Counted from the first letter of the stretch, positions 34,291 through 42,209 are shown. The stretch: DNA of 43,938 nucleotides from WJKP01 sp964531215 (GCA_964531215.1 CAZHFK010000002.1:1-43938); one strand, 5' to 3'. The notes: generated by a model from the sequence alone, not told the origin. Program-made: numbers and translations.

Positions 34291-35040
34291 ATGTTTGATA
34301 AACCAAATCAACAAGCAGGGGGACAACCAGAAGAAACTCCTACTCAACCGCAATCAGCCGGTTCAAGCCCGGCAGCTAATCAGCCGGAAACATCAACAGC
34401 GCCTAGCCAGGCAACCGATTCAGGCCAACAGCCCGGCCAGCCAGCCAATGAGCCCGAAGATATTTTTGCCGGTATTAATACTGGCGGGGTAACAGGTCAA
34501 GGTCAGCCAGACCAGCCAACTCCGCCGCCACCACAGGAGCCCAAGGGCGGTAAAGGCAAAAAAATTATTTTAATAATTTTAATTGTGGTAATTGCCATAT
34601 TAGTGATTGCCGGTGGTGTTTTAGCTTATTTAAGTTTTATGGGGCAGGATCAAGATGTTGATACTAATGTTAATGCCAATACGAACGTTAATGCCAACGC
34701 TAATGTAAATACTAACGCTAATACTAACGCTAATACTAACGCTAATGTAAATACTAACGCTAATACTAATGCCAATGTTAATTTAAATGCGCCGGCTGGG
34801 CAGGATTCTGATAATGACGGTTTGACTGATGCTGAAGAAGAAGATTTGGGTACTAATGAATTAAATCCTGATACTGATAACGACGGTTTGTTGGATTATG
34901 AAGAAGTTTATATCTATGAGACTAATCCATTGGATCCTGATACTGACGGCGACGGCTATAGTGACGGTGATGAAGTTAGTGCAGGTTATGATCCTAATGG
35001 CTCGGGTAAATTATTAGAAGTACCGGCTGAGGAAGAATAA
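34291..35040 (+). CDS. Membrane protein with Asn-rich linker and thrombospondin type 3-like calcium repeats
   Basis: 249 aa. A Gln/Pro/Thr-rich cytoplasmic part (1-90, with a PPPPQEP run) is followed by one membrane helix (about 91-117) and an Asn/Thr/Ala/Val linker of NANTN type (124-168). The C-terminus has three D-x-D-x-D-G-x-x-D/E units (DSDNDGLTDAEE, DTDNDGLLDYEE, DTDGDGYSDGDE) as in TSP3 repeats, which bind calcium. The linker is encoded by near-identical DNA repeats with a 42-nt period. Its architecture matches the next gene. A wall-spanning anchor holding a calcium-binding head outside the cell is my inference. Confidence 0.85.
   Translation: MFDKPNQQAGGQPEETPTQPQSAGSSPAANQPETSTAPSQATDSGQQPGQPANEPEDIFAGINTGGVTGQGQPDQPTPPPPQEPKGGKGKKIILIILIVVIAILVIAGGVLAYLSFMGQDQDVDTNVNANTNVNANANVNTNANTNANTNANVNTNANTNANVNLNAPAGQDSDNDGLTDAEEEDLGTNELNPDTDNDGLLDYEEVYIYETNPLDPDTDGDGYSDGDEVSAGYDPNGSGKLLEVPAEEE
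34660..34793 (+). repeat. Coding tandem repeats of the Asn-rich linker
   Basis: A 29-nt stretch starting GCTAATGTAAATACTAACGC occurs exactly at 34699-34727 and 34741-34769, a period of 42 nt (14 codons), inside a broader 6- and 12-nt periodic array encoding Asn-X pairs. Confidence 0.75.
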
Positions 35041-35092
35041 ATAATAAGTTAATAGCAAAATAGTTTTTAAGCTTTATAAATTTTGGAATTGT

Positions 35093-36160
35093 ATGATTTT
35101 TGGTAAAAAACAAAAAAAAGATAAAGAGCCTGAAGAAAAGACAAAACAACCTAAGAGTTCAAGCTCTGAACCTTATGAAATAAGGGTAATGCCGCCCAAG
35201 TTTCATCAGTATTTGGTTAAATCAGGTGGTGGTTTACCTAAATGGTTAATTTTTGGTTTGATTGGTTTTGTTGTAGTAGTTGGGCTCGGGATCGGCGCTT
35301 ATTATTTGCTTATTTCAAGCAGACCGCCTAGTCAGCCACCGACCGGAACCAATACTAATCAGCCGGCAGTTAATACTAATCAGGCTAATACCAATACCAA
35401 CGCTAATGAGAATATTAATGTTAATGTTAACGAGAATGTTAACGCCAATGAGAACACCGATGTTAATGTTAACGAGAATGTTAACGCCAATACTAATGCC
35501 AATACCAATATAAATCAGCCGTCGGAAACTGACTTGAATTATTTTTCCAGTCAGGATTCTGATCGTGACGGGTTGACTGATGTGGAAGAAAAGTTATATG
35601 GGACAGAAATTAGGCGGCCTGATACTGATGCTGACGGGTTTGTTGACGGGCAGGAAATAATTAACGGGTTTAATCCCAAGGCAGCCGGCTCATCGCTTTT
35701 GAAAAATTCAGGCCTGGTTAATACTTATTCCAATCCGATTTTTAATTATCAGATTTTATATTTGGCGACTTGGGTTGCCAGACCGACTGACCAAAGTTTA
35801 CAGGAGATAATTTTTCAGTCAGCTACAGGTGAACGAGTAGTGGTTATGGTGGAGGATAATCCTGATAATTTAGGTTTGGCTGAATGGTATTTACAGCAGT
35901 CGCAGTTATCAAATATTTCTGATTTGGAAACAGAAACTACCAGAAAAGGTTACCAAGCTTTAATTAGTCCTGATAAGTTAACTTATTATTTGGTTGATCA
36001 GCAGGATTTATCAACCGTGTATATTATAAATTATCAAATTGACAATAAAACAAGTATTAATTTTTTAACTACTTTTGAAATGATGGTTAACAGTTTTGAA
36101 TTGGTGGAAGCCGCAGAAACCGAAGAAACTGAAGAAATTGTCCCTGAAACCGAAGGTTAA
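35093..36160 (+). CDS. Membrane protein with Asn-rich linker, TSP3-like repeats and PsbP-like C-terminal domain
   Basis: 355 aa. Lys/Glu-rich cytoplasmic start, membrane helix at about 50-73 (WLIFGLIGFVVVVGLG), Asn-rich linker (83-143), then two TSP3-like calcium units (DSDRDGLTDVEE, DTDADGFVDGQE). The last about 130 residues (205-335) begin YSNPIFNYQILYLATW and end MMVNSFELVE, a pattern seen in PsbP-like alpha-beta domains. A Glu/Thr-rich tail closes the protein. It is a clear architectural paralogue of the previous gene with an extra domain. Function unknown; extracellular orientation inferred. Confidence 0.84.
   Translation: MIFGKKQKKDKEPEEKTKQPKSSSSEPYEIRVMPPKFHQYLVKSGGGLPKWLIFGLIGFVVVVGLGIGAYYLLISSRPPSQPPTGTNTNQPAVNTNQANTNTNANENINVNVNENVNANENTDVNVNENVNANTNANTNINQPSETDLNYFSSQDSDRDGLTDVEEKLYGTEIRRPDTDADGFVDGQEIINGFNPKAAGSSLLKNSGLVNTYSNPIFNYQILYLATWVARPTDQSLQEIIFQSATGERVVVMVEDNPDNLGLAEWYLQQSQLSNISDLETETTRKGYQALISPDKLTYYLVDQQDLSTVYIINYQIDNKTSINFLTTFEMMVNSFELVEAAETEETEEIVPETEG
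35419..35491 (+). repeat. 31-nt exact direct repeat in linker
   Basis: A 31-nt sequence starting TGTTAATGTTAACGAGAATG occurs exactly at 35419-35449 and 35461-35491, again with a 42-nt period. It encodes the Asn/Val/Glu-rich linker. Confidence 0.8.
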
Positions 36161-36172
36161 TTTTAAAAGATC

Positions 36173-36625
36173 ATGATTTGTAATTATTATCAAAAATTTA
36201 AAACCGAAAAATTTTTAAATCAGCGATTGGTGAAAAAAATAATCAGTTTAATCGCTCAAGAATTAAACTTATCAAATGATTTTAGTGTCACGGTTTTATT
36301 GGTTGGTGATAAAAAAATTCAAGCCTTAAATAAACAATACCGCAATAAAGATAAAGTAACAGATGTTTTGTCTTTTAGCGCCCAAGAAGGGATGCAATTG
36401 TCCAAAGAGGAAGATAATAATTATCTAGGCGAAATATTTATTTGTTATCCGCAGATTAAAAGACAAGCAGAAAAATTTGATCAAACAATCAAGCAAGAAT
36501 TTTGTTTGTTATTAATTCATGGTTTTTTACATCTTTTGGGTTATGATGATCAGCAGCAAAAAGATTATCAGCAGATGAAAAAAATACAGGATAAAATTTT
36601 TTCAAAAATTTATGATAAAGTTTAA
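36173..36625 (+). CDS. ybeY: rRNA maturation endoribonuclease YbeY
   Basis: Metal-dependent RNase involved in 16S rRNA 3'-end maturation and ribosome quality control. The 150-aa protein shows VTVLLVGD, KVTDVLSFS, LGEIFI and HGFLHLLGYDD. The family motif is H-G-x-L-H-L-x-G-Y-D-H with three His zinc ligands; here the third is Asp, which could still bind metal. Length is normal. It overlaps dgkA by 14 nt, a common ybeY-dgkA arrangement, and starts only 12 nt after the last surface gene. Confidence 0.93.
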   Translation: MICNYYQKFKTEKFLNQRLVKKIISLIAQELNLSNDFSVTVLLVGDKKIQALNKQYRNKDKVTDVLSFSAQEGMQLSKEEDNNYLGEIFICYPQIKRQAEKFDQTIKQEFCLLLIHGFLHLLGYDDQQQKDYQQMKKIQDKIFSKIYDKV

Positions 36626-36980
36626 ACGTTTAGCTAAAAGTTTTAAATATGCCTTATCAGGCTTGAAAAAAGTTTGGTTGGAAGAACAAAATTTTCAGGT
36701 TCATTCAATAATAACCATTATAGTATTATTAATGGCCTGGTATTTTCAGGTAGCAATTTGGCAGCTGATAATTTTGATTTTATTGATTGCTTTGGTTTTG
36801 ATTTTGGAAATCATTAACAGTATTATGGAAAGATTTATTGATTTATTAAAACCTAGGATTCATGAATACGTTAAAGATATTAAGGATATGGGTGCGGCTT
36901 TGGTTTTTGTCGGCGCAATGACGGCAGTAATAGTCGGTTTAATAATTTTTCTACCTTATTTTATTGAATTATTAAGTTAA
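36612..36980 (+). CDS. dgkA: Integral-membrane diacylglycerol/undecaprenol kinase (DgkA family)
   Basis: 122 aa. Members phosphorylate diacylglycerol or, in many Gram-positives, undecaprenol, thereby feeding the lipid carrier for cell-wall synthesis. It shows the LKKVWLEEQNFQVH signature (E-x-N-x-x-x-H), three hydrophobic segments and LEIINSIMERFIDLL followed by KDIKDMGAAL, corresponding to the family's E-x-x-N-T-A-I-E and K-D-x-A-A blocks, with Ser-Ile-Met replacing Thr-Ala-Ile. The ATG lies within ybeY, suggesting coupled translation. Substrate preference is inferred only. Confidence 0.9.
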   Translation: MIKFKRLAKSFKYALSGLKKVWLEEQNFQVHSIITIIVLLMAWYFQVAIWQLIILILLIALVLILEIINSIMERFIDLLKPRIHEYVKDIKDMGAALVFVGAMTAVIVGLIIFLPYFIELLS

Positions 36981-37010
36981 ATTCAGTTAATTACTAATAA
37001 TTAATATATT

Positions 37011-38255
37011 ATGTCTCAAGAAGAAATTATCGTTGGGCTGGATATTGGTTCAACTGCAATCAAAGTGGCAGTTGGGCAAAGAACGGTTGGTGATGATAAA
37101 AAACAAAAATTACATATTATCGGCGCTGTGGCTCAGGAAGCCGAAGGCATTAACCGTGGTGTTATTACCAATATTGAAGATGCGGTTGAGAGCGTCTCTA
37201 AAGCTTTGGATAAAGCTGAAAAATTAACAGGTATTCCGATTGAACAGGCCTGGGTCAGTATTTCCGGCGGTCATATTAATTCCGAAGTAAGTAAAGGCGT
37301 GGTGGCTGTTTCCAAAACTGACGGTGAAATCAGAGAAGAAGATGTTGAAAGAGCGATTGAAGCTGCCCAGACAGTTACTTGCCCGCCTAATTATGAAATA
37401 TTGCATGTGATACCGCGTAGTTTTACCGTTGACGGTCAGGGCAATATTAAAGATCCGGTGGCTATGACCGGTGTGCGTTTGGAAGTTGAAACGTATATTA
37501 TTGAAGGGTTAAGTTCTCAGATTAAAAATTTAACCAAATGCGTGTATCAGACGGGTTTGGATATTGAAGATTTGGTTTTGGCAATTTTGGCTGCTTCTGA
37601 AGCGGTTTTAACCAATCGTCAAAAAGAATTAGGGGTGGCAGTAATTAATATTGGCGGAGCCACGACTTCAGTTTCGGTTTTTGAACAAGGTGATTTATTG
37701 ACAACAGTAGTTGTGCCGATCGGCTCAGAACATATTACATCTGATATTGCTATTGGTTTAAGGACTTCAATAGACGTAGCTGAAGAAATAAAATTAAAAT
37801 ATGGTCTTGCTACAGCCAAAGGGGTTGATAAAAAAGAAGAAATTGATTTGGCTGAATTTGATGAAAATGAAGAAGGTTTGATTAGTAAAAAATATTTGGT
37901 TGAAATTATTGAAGCTCGGGTAGAAGAAATAATGGATAAAGTTGATGAAGAATTGAAAAAAATAGACCGAAGCGGTGCTTTGCCAGCCGGTGTTATTTTG
38001 ACTGGTTCAGGTGCCAAACTACCGAAAATAATCGAAGTAGCTAAAAAGAAATTAAGATTGCCAGCAGCTTTGGGGTACCCATATGATATTGTCAGTGTAA
38101 TTGATAAAGTTAATGATTTATCGTTTACAACCGCAATTGGCCTGGTTAAATGGGGTAATCAAATGGTTAAACAAAGAAAAGGTTTTTCCAAATTCAAAAG
38201 TGTTAATGGCGTAACAAGTAAAATGAAAAAATGGTTCAAATCTTTGATGCCCTAA
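37011..38255 (+). CDS. ftsA: Cell-division protein FtsA
   Basis: Actin-like ATPase that tethers FtsZ to the membrane. The 414-aa protein starts with GLDIGSTAIKVAVGQR (phosphate 1 region), carries the 1C/SHS2-type subdomain (AWVSISGGHINSE), INIGGATTSVSVF (phosphate 2) and ILTGSGAKLPKI. The C-terminus KMKKWFKSLMP is a typical amphipathic membrane-targeting helix. The Met at 37011 fits the family start; no SD. ftsZ follows after 159 nt with its own promoter. Confidence 0.97.
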   Translation: MSQEEIIVGLDIGSTAIKVAVGQRTVGDDKKQKLHIIGAVAQEAEGINRGVITNIEDAVESVSKALDKAEKLTGIPIEQAWVSISGGHINSEVSKGVVAVSKTDGEIREEDVERAIEAAQTVTCPPNYEILHVIPRSFTVDGQGNIKDPVAMTGVRLEVETYIIEGLSSQIKNLTKCVYQTGLDIEDLVLAILAASEAVLTNRQKELGVAVINIGGATTSVSVFEQGDLLTTVVVPIGSEHITSDIAIGLRTSIDVAEEIKLKYGLATAKGVDKKEEIDLAEFDENEEGLISKKYLVEIIEARVEEIMDKVDEELKKIDRSGALPAGVILTGSGAKLPKIIEVAKKKLRLPAALGYPYDIVSVIDKVNDLSFTTAIGLVKWGNQMVKQRKGFSKFKSVNGVTSKMKKWFKSLMP

Positions 38256-38299
38256 ATTTCAATGAATACAAAATGTATGCAAAGGTGTGTAAAAGATGT

Positions 38300-38328
38300 T
38301 TTACTATTTAAGGATTAGTTGCTACAAT
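38300..38328 (+). promoter_or_regulatory. ftsZ promoter
   Basis: TTTACT (38300-38305), a 17-nt spacer and TACAAT (38323-38328), about 85 nt before ftsZ. The 159-nt ftsA-ftsZ gap has no other obvious feature except a small ATACA/TGTAT inverted repeat at 38266-38278. Confidence 0.55.
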
Positions 38329-38414
38329 AAAAATAGTTTATTAGTTAAAGTATTTTTAGGCTTCAATTTTTAATTGATAAACCAAGTCTATTAATTTATT
38401 AATAAATTTAATTT

Positions 38415-39629
38415 ATGGAAGTCAAGCCGGAAATAGAAACTTTTGCCAAAATTAAAATAGTCGGTATTGGTGGCGGAGGAGGTTCAGCACTTAACAGAAT
38501 GGTTGATTCTGAGATTAAGGGAGTAGAATTTGTTAGTGTTAATACTGATGTGCAGGCTTTGCATTATTCTAAAGCAGGTAAAAAATTACATATTGGTAAA
38601 ACAATTACTAAAGGCTTGGGTGCTGGCATGGATCCTGAAATGGGTTATAAAGCAGCTGAAGAGTCACAAAATGAAATCAGAGAGGATTTAAAAGATGCTG
38701 ATATGGTTTTTTTGACTTGCGGTTTAGGTGGCGGTACTGGCAGTGGGGCTGCTCCAATGGTGGCTGATATTGCCAGAGAATTGGGTGCTTTGACGGTGGC
38801 TGTTGTAACCAAGCCGTTTTCTTTTGAAGGCGCGCAACGTAAAGTAATTGCTGATCAATCCTGGGAAAAATTATCAGAAAAAGTTGATACGATTATTACT
38901 ATTCAAAATGACAGATTATTGCAAATAATTGATAAACAAACTTCTTTACTGGAAGCTTTTGATATTGTTGATGATGTTTTACGTAATGCGGTTCAAGGTA
39001 TTTCAGAATTGGTTACTGTGCCCGGTTTAATTAATGTTGATTTTGCTGATGTTCGTTCAATTATGTATGAACAAGGTACAGCTTTAATGGGTATGGGAGA
39101 AGCCAGTGGCGAAAATAGGGCAGTAGAAGCAGCCAAGGCAGCGATTTCCAGTCCTTTGCTTGAATTATCAATGGAAGGTGCGCGTGGTGTTTTGTTTATA
39201 GTATCGGGCGGTCAGGATTTAGGTATGCATGAAGTTAATGAAGCAGCTAAGGTGATTACTGCTTCAGCTGACTCGGAAGCTAAAATTATTTTTGGTGCTA
39301 TTTTGGACGAAGATTTAGGTGATAAAGTTAAGTTAACAGTGATTGCCACAGGGTTTAGCGATACACCGGTTAAAAGCCGAGAAAATGAAGTTAAAGCACC
39401 GCTTAATAAAGAAGAAGAATCTTATAAACCAAGTAATTTTTTGGTCAAAGAAAGTGTTAAAGAAGAAGAGGAAGAAGAAAAAAAAGAATCTGAAAAATCA
39501 AAATATGAAGAGCCAAAGCCGCAAAAACCGCAGAAAGAAGATTATAAAGTCTCGGCTAGTGGCAATAAAGAAGATAGTGATGATGAAGATTTGGATATTC
39601 CGGCTTTTATCAGAAAAAAAATGATGTAA
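38415..39629 (+). CDS. ftsZ: Cell-division GTPase FtsZ
   Basis: Tubulin-like GTPase that forms the division ring. The 404-aa protein contains GIGGGGGSALNRM, the tubulin signature GLGGGTGSGAAP, TKPFSFEG and the T7 synergy loop NVDFADVRSIM needed for GTP hydrolysis between subunits. A long acidic/Lys-rich linker (about 325-385, Glu-rich) ends in the conserved C-terminal peptide DLDIPAFIRKK that binds FtsA. Start at 38415 without SD. It has a dedicated promoter and terminator, so it can be expressed apart from ftsA. Confidence 0.98.
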   Translation: MEVKPEIETFAKIKIVGIGGGGGSALNRMVDSEIKGVEFVSVNTDVQALHYSKAGKKLHIGKTITKGLGAGMDPEMGYKAAEESQNEIREDLKDADMVFLTCGLGGGTGSGAAPMVADIARELGALTVAVVTKPFSFEGAQRKVIADQSWEKLSEKVDTIITIQNDRLLQIIDKQTSLLEAFDIVDDVLRNAVQGISELVTVPGLINVDFADVRSIMYEQGTALMGMGEASGENRAVEAAKAAISSPLLELSMEGARGVLFIVSGGQDLGMHEVNEAAKVITASADSEAKIIFGAILDEDLGDKVKLTVIATGFSDTPVKSRENEVKAPLNKEEESYKPSNFLVKESVKEEEEEEKKESEKSKYEEPKPQKPQKEDYKVSASGNKEDSDDEDLDIPAFIRKKMM

Positions 39630-39647
39630 ACAATATTTATTCAAATA

Positions 39648-39674
39648 AAAAAACAGCTTTATTAGCTGTTTTTT
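39648..39674 (+). terminator. Terminator after ftsZ
   Basis: AAAAAACAGCT and AGCTGTTTTTT pair around TTATT. Confidence 0.85.
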
Positions 39675-39745
39675 GTTTTATTAATTTTATGATATGCTAA
39701 AGATAGACTTTTAAAAGTTTATTTAATAAATAATTTATAAATTTT

Positions 39746-40402
39746 ATGAAAAAATTTTTAGGTTTGTTTTTCGTTTTAGTTTTTTTAACAGCCGGCTGTA
39801 CTCAGCAAGCTGATTCACCCCAAAAAGATAAAGCCAGAGAGATTTCCGGGTCAATTGAAGATTTATTGGCGCAAAATATTGATTTGAAATGTGAAGTTAT
39901 GGCTCAACAAGACAATCAAATTGTTGAAGGTACAACTTATATTGCCGATGATCGGGCCAGAAGTGATTTTCAAGTTAAACTTGATGATCAGCAGACAATG
40001 ACCAGTCATATGATTGATGACGGCACTTGGTTGTATACTTGGAGTGAACAGTTTCCGCAACAGGCGGTTAAGATTAAATTAGAAACAATGCAAAGTGAAC
40101 AATTTGAAACAGAAGAAATCCAAGACGAGGCAACTGATTATGGAGTTGATAATTATCAAGCTGAAGTGGATTATAAATGTTATGAGTGGAATAAAAATGA
40201 ATCAATGTTTAATCCGCCGGCCGATATTAATTTTATGGATTTTAGTCAAATAATGGGACAATTCCAAGATACTTTGGAAGGGCTACAAACTGGTCAAATT
40301 GATCAGCAAATACCTGATTCAGATGACCTTTGTGCTCAGTGTGAGGCAATTAATGATGCTCAGGCTAGAGAGATGTGTAAACAAAGGTTAGGCTGTAATT
40401 AA
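39746..40402 (+). CDS. Putative lipoprotein
   Basis: 218 aa with a lipoprotein signal, MKKFLGLFF...LTAGC, putting the lipidated Cys at residue 18. The mature part suggests a beta-rich fold of LolA/DUF4412 type: EGTTYIADDRARSDF, then MIDDGTWLYTWSEQ, with a central acidic stretch. The C-terminus has the compact motif CAQC...CKQRLGC, a likely disulfide cluster. It ends 5 nt before the zinc-ribbon gene, so the two are likely cotranscribed. Function unknown. Confidence 0.8.
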   Translation: MKKFLGLFFVLVFLTAGCTQQADSPQKDKAREISGSIEDLLAQNIDLKCEVMAQQDNQIVEGTTYIADDRARSDFQVKLDDQQTMTSHMIDDGTWLYTWSEQFPQQAVKIKLETMQSEQFETEEIQDEATDYGVDNYQAEVDYKCYEWNKNESMFNPPADINFMDFSQIMGQFQDTLEGLQTGQIDQQIPDSDDLCAQCEAINDAQAREMCKQRLGCN

Positions 40403-40407
40403 AATTT

Positions 40408-40911
40408 ATGTTTAAATGCCCTCAGTGCGATAAAAAGATTCCTAAAGATGCGGGGATTTGCCCGTTTTGCGGTTATGAATTAGAGCCAGATGAGAAAATT
40501 ATCAAAACCTCGGAAGAACATGGTTTTAGAGTTTCTTTAACAGCAATAGTTTTTTTGGCGTTGTTTATTGGTATAGCAGTGGCTTTTTATTTTGTTTATC
40601 AGGCAGTAACAAGTAATATTTTGACTGAGCCAGAAACTTTGCCGGCTGATTGTGTTTCAGCTACAGATTGTGAGTTGCCCGGTGAATATGCTGCCAAATC
40701 AGATTGTCCGTATCAGATTTATTGTTGGCAAGGGCAATGTGCGGTTGGTTGTCCGATGAGTAAAACCGTTGATGATAGTTTGTTTGTTAATATCTATCCT
40801 TGTCAGACTGATAAGGATTGTGATTGTACTGATTGGGATCCACAAGATAAATACCCGTGCCAGTGTCTAAATGATCAATGTGTGGCAATCGTGGATGTTA
40901 TTAGAAAATAG
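40408..40911 (+). CDS. Zinc-ribbon membrane protein with Cys-rich C-terminal domain
   Basis: 167 aa. The N-terminus is a zinc ribbon (CPQC...CPFCG, residues 4-22), followed by one membrane helix (about 44-68) and a C-terminal region rich in paired Cys, such as CPYQIYCWQGQCAVGC and CDCTDWDP...CQCLNDQC. The zinc ribbon would be cytoplasmic and the Cys domain external. The external part resembles the Cys modules in the large surface proteins. No enzymatic motif is seen. Confidence 0.82.
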   Translation: MFKCPQCDKKIPKDAGICPFCGYELEPDEKIIKTSEEHGFRVSLTAIVFLALFIGIAVAFYFVYQAVTSNILTEPETLPADCVSATDCELPGEYAAKSDCPYQIYCWQGQCAVGCPMSKTVDDSLFVNIYPCQTDKDCDCTDWDPQDKYPCQCLNDQCVAIVDVIRK

Positions 40912-40913
40912 AT

Positions 40914-40942
40914 TTGACAATAAATAATTTATAATGTAAAAT
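40914..40942 (+). promoter_or_regulatory. Promoter of the 74-aa protein gene
   Basis: TTGACA (40914-40919), a 17-nt spacer and TAAAAT (40937-40942), preceded by TG. Confidence 0.6.
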
Positions 40943-40964
40943 ACGGTTTTAATATCAAATAAAA

Positions 40965-40974
40965 AAAGGAGGGG
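40965..40974 (+). promoter_or_regulatory. Strong SD, 74-aa gene
   Basis: AAAGGAGGGG ends 2 nt before the ATG; the GGAGG core is 4 nt away. One of five clear SDs in the window. Confidence 0.7.
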
Positions 40975-40976
40975 AA

Positions 40977-41201
40977 ATGTCAGTAAATAAAAAGGAACAA
41001 TTTTATGTTATTTGTGAAAAAGTGGAACATGGTTATGCTTTGGATATTGTTGAGTTTCCTGACGGATTGTATCATATAGTTTCTAAATTCAATGATAAAT
41101 CTTCTGCCCAGGAATGGTCCGAGCGAATGGGTCCAAAGTTTAAAATCGCTTTGGTTGATTTTTCCGGTAAAAAGCCCCGGTTTGTTGCCTGGATTGACTA
41201 A
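40977..41201 (+). CDS. Small protein of unknown function (74 aa)
   Basis: An intact 74-aa frame with strong SD, promoter and following terminator, so very probably expressed. It has no membrane helix or signal and looks like a small alpha-beta domain. Visible features are FYVICEKVEHGYALDI, EFPDGLYHIVSKF and SGKKPRFVAWID. I do not recognise a family. Monocistronic by its signals. Confidence 0.75.
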   Translation: MSVNKKEQFYVICEKVEHGYALDIVEFPDGLYHIVSKFNDKSSAQEWSERMGPKFKIALVDFSGKKPRFVAWID

Positions 41202-41209
41202 TCTTTAAT

Positions 41210-41266
41210 AACGTCCTTTTGTTTTTAAAAGGGCGTTTTTAGTACAAAAACGCCCAATGGGCTTTT
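41210..41266 (+). terminator. Terminator region with three mutually exclusive hairpins
   Basis: AACGTCCTTTT pairs with AAAAGGGCGTT (41210-41237). Alternatively GGGCGTTTTT (41231-41240) pairs perfectly with AAAAACGCCC (41246-41255), or GCCC (41252-41255) pairs with GGGC (41259-41262) followed by T4. The first is a standard terminator; the others may be backups. The rest of the gap to 41366 holds a promoter and SD only. Confidence 0.7.
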
Positions 41267-41294
41267 GGGGGTGTGCTGGGAATAAGTCATTGGT

Positions 41295-41323
41295 TTGACA
41301 TTAAGCATGATAGATAATAAATT
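41295..41323 (+). promoter_or_regulatory. Putative promoter of coiled-coil membrane protein gene
   Basis: TTGACA at 41295-41300 with a weak -10 (TAAATT, 41318-41323) at 17-nt spacing. Confidence 0.45.
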
Positions 41324-41350
41324 TAAATAAGTTGTTTGAAAAAAATTAAA

Positions 41351-41357
41351 AAGGAGG
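41351..41357 (+). promoter_or_regulatory. Strong SD, 234-aa gene
   Basis: AAGGAGG, 9 nt before the ATG at 41367. Confidence 0.7.
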
Positions 41358-41366
41358 CATAAAATA

Positions 41367-42071
41367 ATGTTGGATCTAATTATTTTTATTATATTACTTC
41401 TTGTAGCTATTTTTTGTCTATTATCATTTTTTGTTGCTTTATTTTTGGACAGTTACGAATATGATAGGTTTTCTAAAATTATTGTTGCTTTATTTTTTTT
41501 AATTGTTGGTTTTGTTTTACCTGTTTTTTTAGGTTTTAATAACTGTGATACGGGGAGAAAAATAATTAAATGGAAGTTTGGACATAAAGCACAATTAGAA
41601 AAGCAAGTCGAAGAATTAAATGAACTTAGTAATAACTTAAGAAAGAAAAAAAATGAAATTAATGGTTTGCGAATTGAATATAGGCAAGATATAATTTTTC
41701 TTAAAAATGAAATTAGAAGTGAAAAAAGAAAGCATAAGATAAAAACATATCAGCAGGCTAAGAATAATTCGCACATTAGTTATGATTTAGCTTTAATTCA
41801 AAGAAAAATAGCATATATTAATAAATTGGATGAAGTTTTTTTACATATCCAGCTTGGTGTTCTGGAATTAGAATATTTACAGCGACGAGCTGAAGATGAT
41901 TTAAAAATGGTAAAAGTTATGGATGAGCAAGGTATAAAAAAGCTTTCTAATGATATTAATGTAGGTATTGAAAAATACTCGCCCGAAGCTGATAAATTAG
42001 TTATTGAAATAGATGATAAATCTTTGCAGTCACAAAAGAAAATTTGGCGGGAGATTATTAAAAATAATTAA
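41367..42071 (+). CDS. Membrane protein with cytoplasmic coiled coil, unknown function
   Basis: 234 aa. Two N-terminal hydrophobic helices (about 3-28 and 38-57) are followed by a long charged region (about 70-200) with heptad-like patterns (LEKQVEELNELSNNLRKKKNEI) and no Cys. This suggests a membrane-anchored coiled coil in the cytoplasm. No known family is recognised. It has its own promoter, SD and terminator and precedes the membrane J-domain and VWA genes, which share its translation signals. Confidence 0.75.
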   Translation: MLDLIIFIILLLVAIFCLLSFFVALFLDSYEYDRFSKIIVALFFLIVGFVLPVFLGFNNCDTGRKIIKWKFGHKAQLEKQVEELNELSNNLRKKKNEINGLRIEYRQDIIFLKNEIRSEKRKHKIKTYQQAKNNSHISYDLALIQRKIAYINKLDEVFLHIQLGVLELEYLQRRAEDDLKMVKVMDEQGIKKLSNDINVGIEKYSPEADKLVIEIDDKSLQSQKKIWREIIKNN

Positions 42072-42079
42072 TTTTTAAC

Positions 42080-42116
42080 AAAGGTGCCCTTATAAAGTAA
42101 TGAGAGGCACTTTTTT
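42080..42116 (+). terminator. Terminator after coiled-coil gene
   Basis: GTGCC (42084-42088) pairs with GGCAC (42106-42110), extended by A-T and G-T pairs, followed by T6. Confidence 0.7.
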
Positions 42117-42117
42117 A

Positions 42118-42146
42118 TTGACTTGTTTTAAAAAAATTTGTAAGCT
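42118..42146 (+). promoter_or_regulatory. Possible promoter of J-domain/VWA operon
   Basis: TTGACT (42118-42123) with a poor -10 (TAAGCT, 42141-42146). TATATAAAT just downstream is an alternative -10. Confidence 0.35.
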
Positions 42147-42195
42147 AAGGTATATAAATAAATAATTGTTATTTACAATTTAAAATTTGAAAATA

Positions 42196-42201
42196 GGGAG
42201 G
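42196..42201 (+). promoter_or_regulatory. SD of J-domain gene
   Basis: GGGAGG, 8 nt before the ATG at 42210. Confidence 0.65.
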
Positions 42202-42209
42202 ATTGAAAA

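Noticed and set aside
34660..35500. Regular short repeats that could suggest a CRISPR array
   Set aside because: The repeats are in frame, encode Asn-rich linkers and have no unique spacers; no cas genes are nearby.
36612..36625. Overlap of ybeY and dgkA as a frameshift
   Set aside because: Both are full-length separate families, and the short overlap is a common arrangement for this gene pair.
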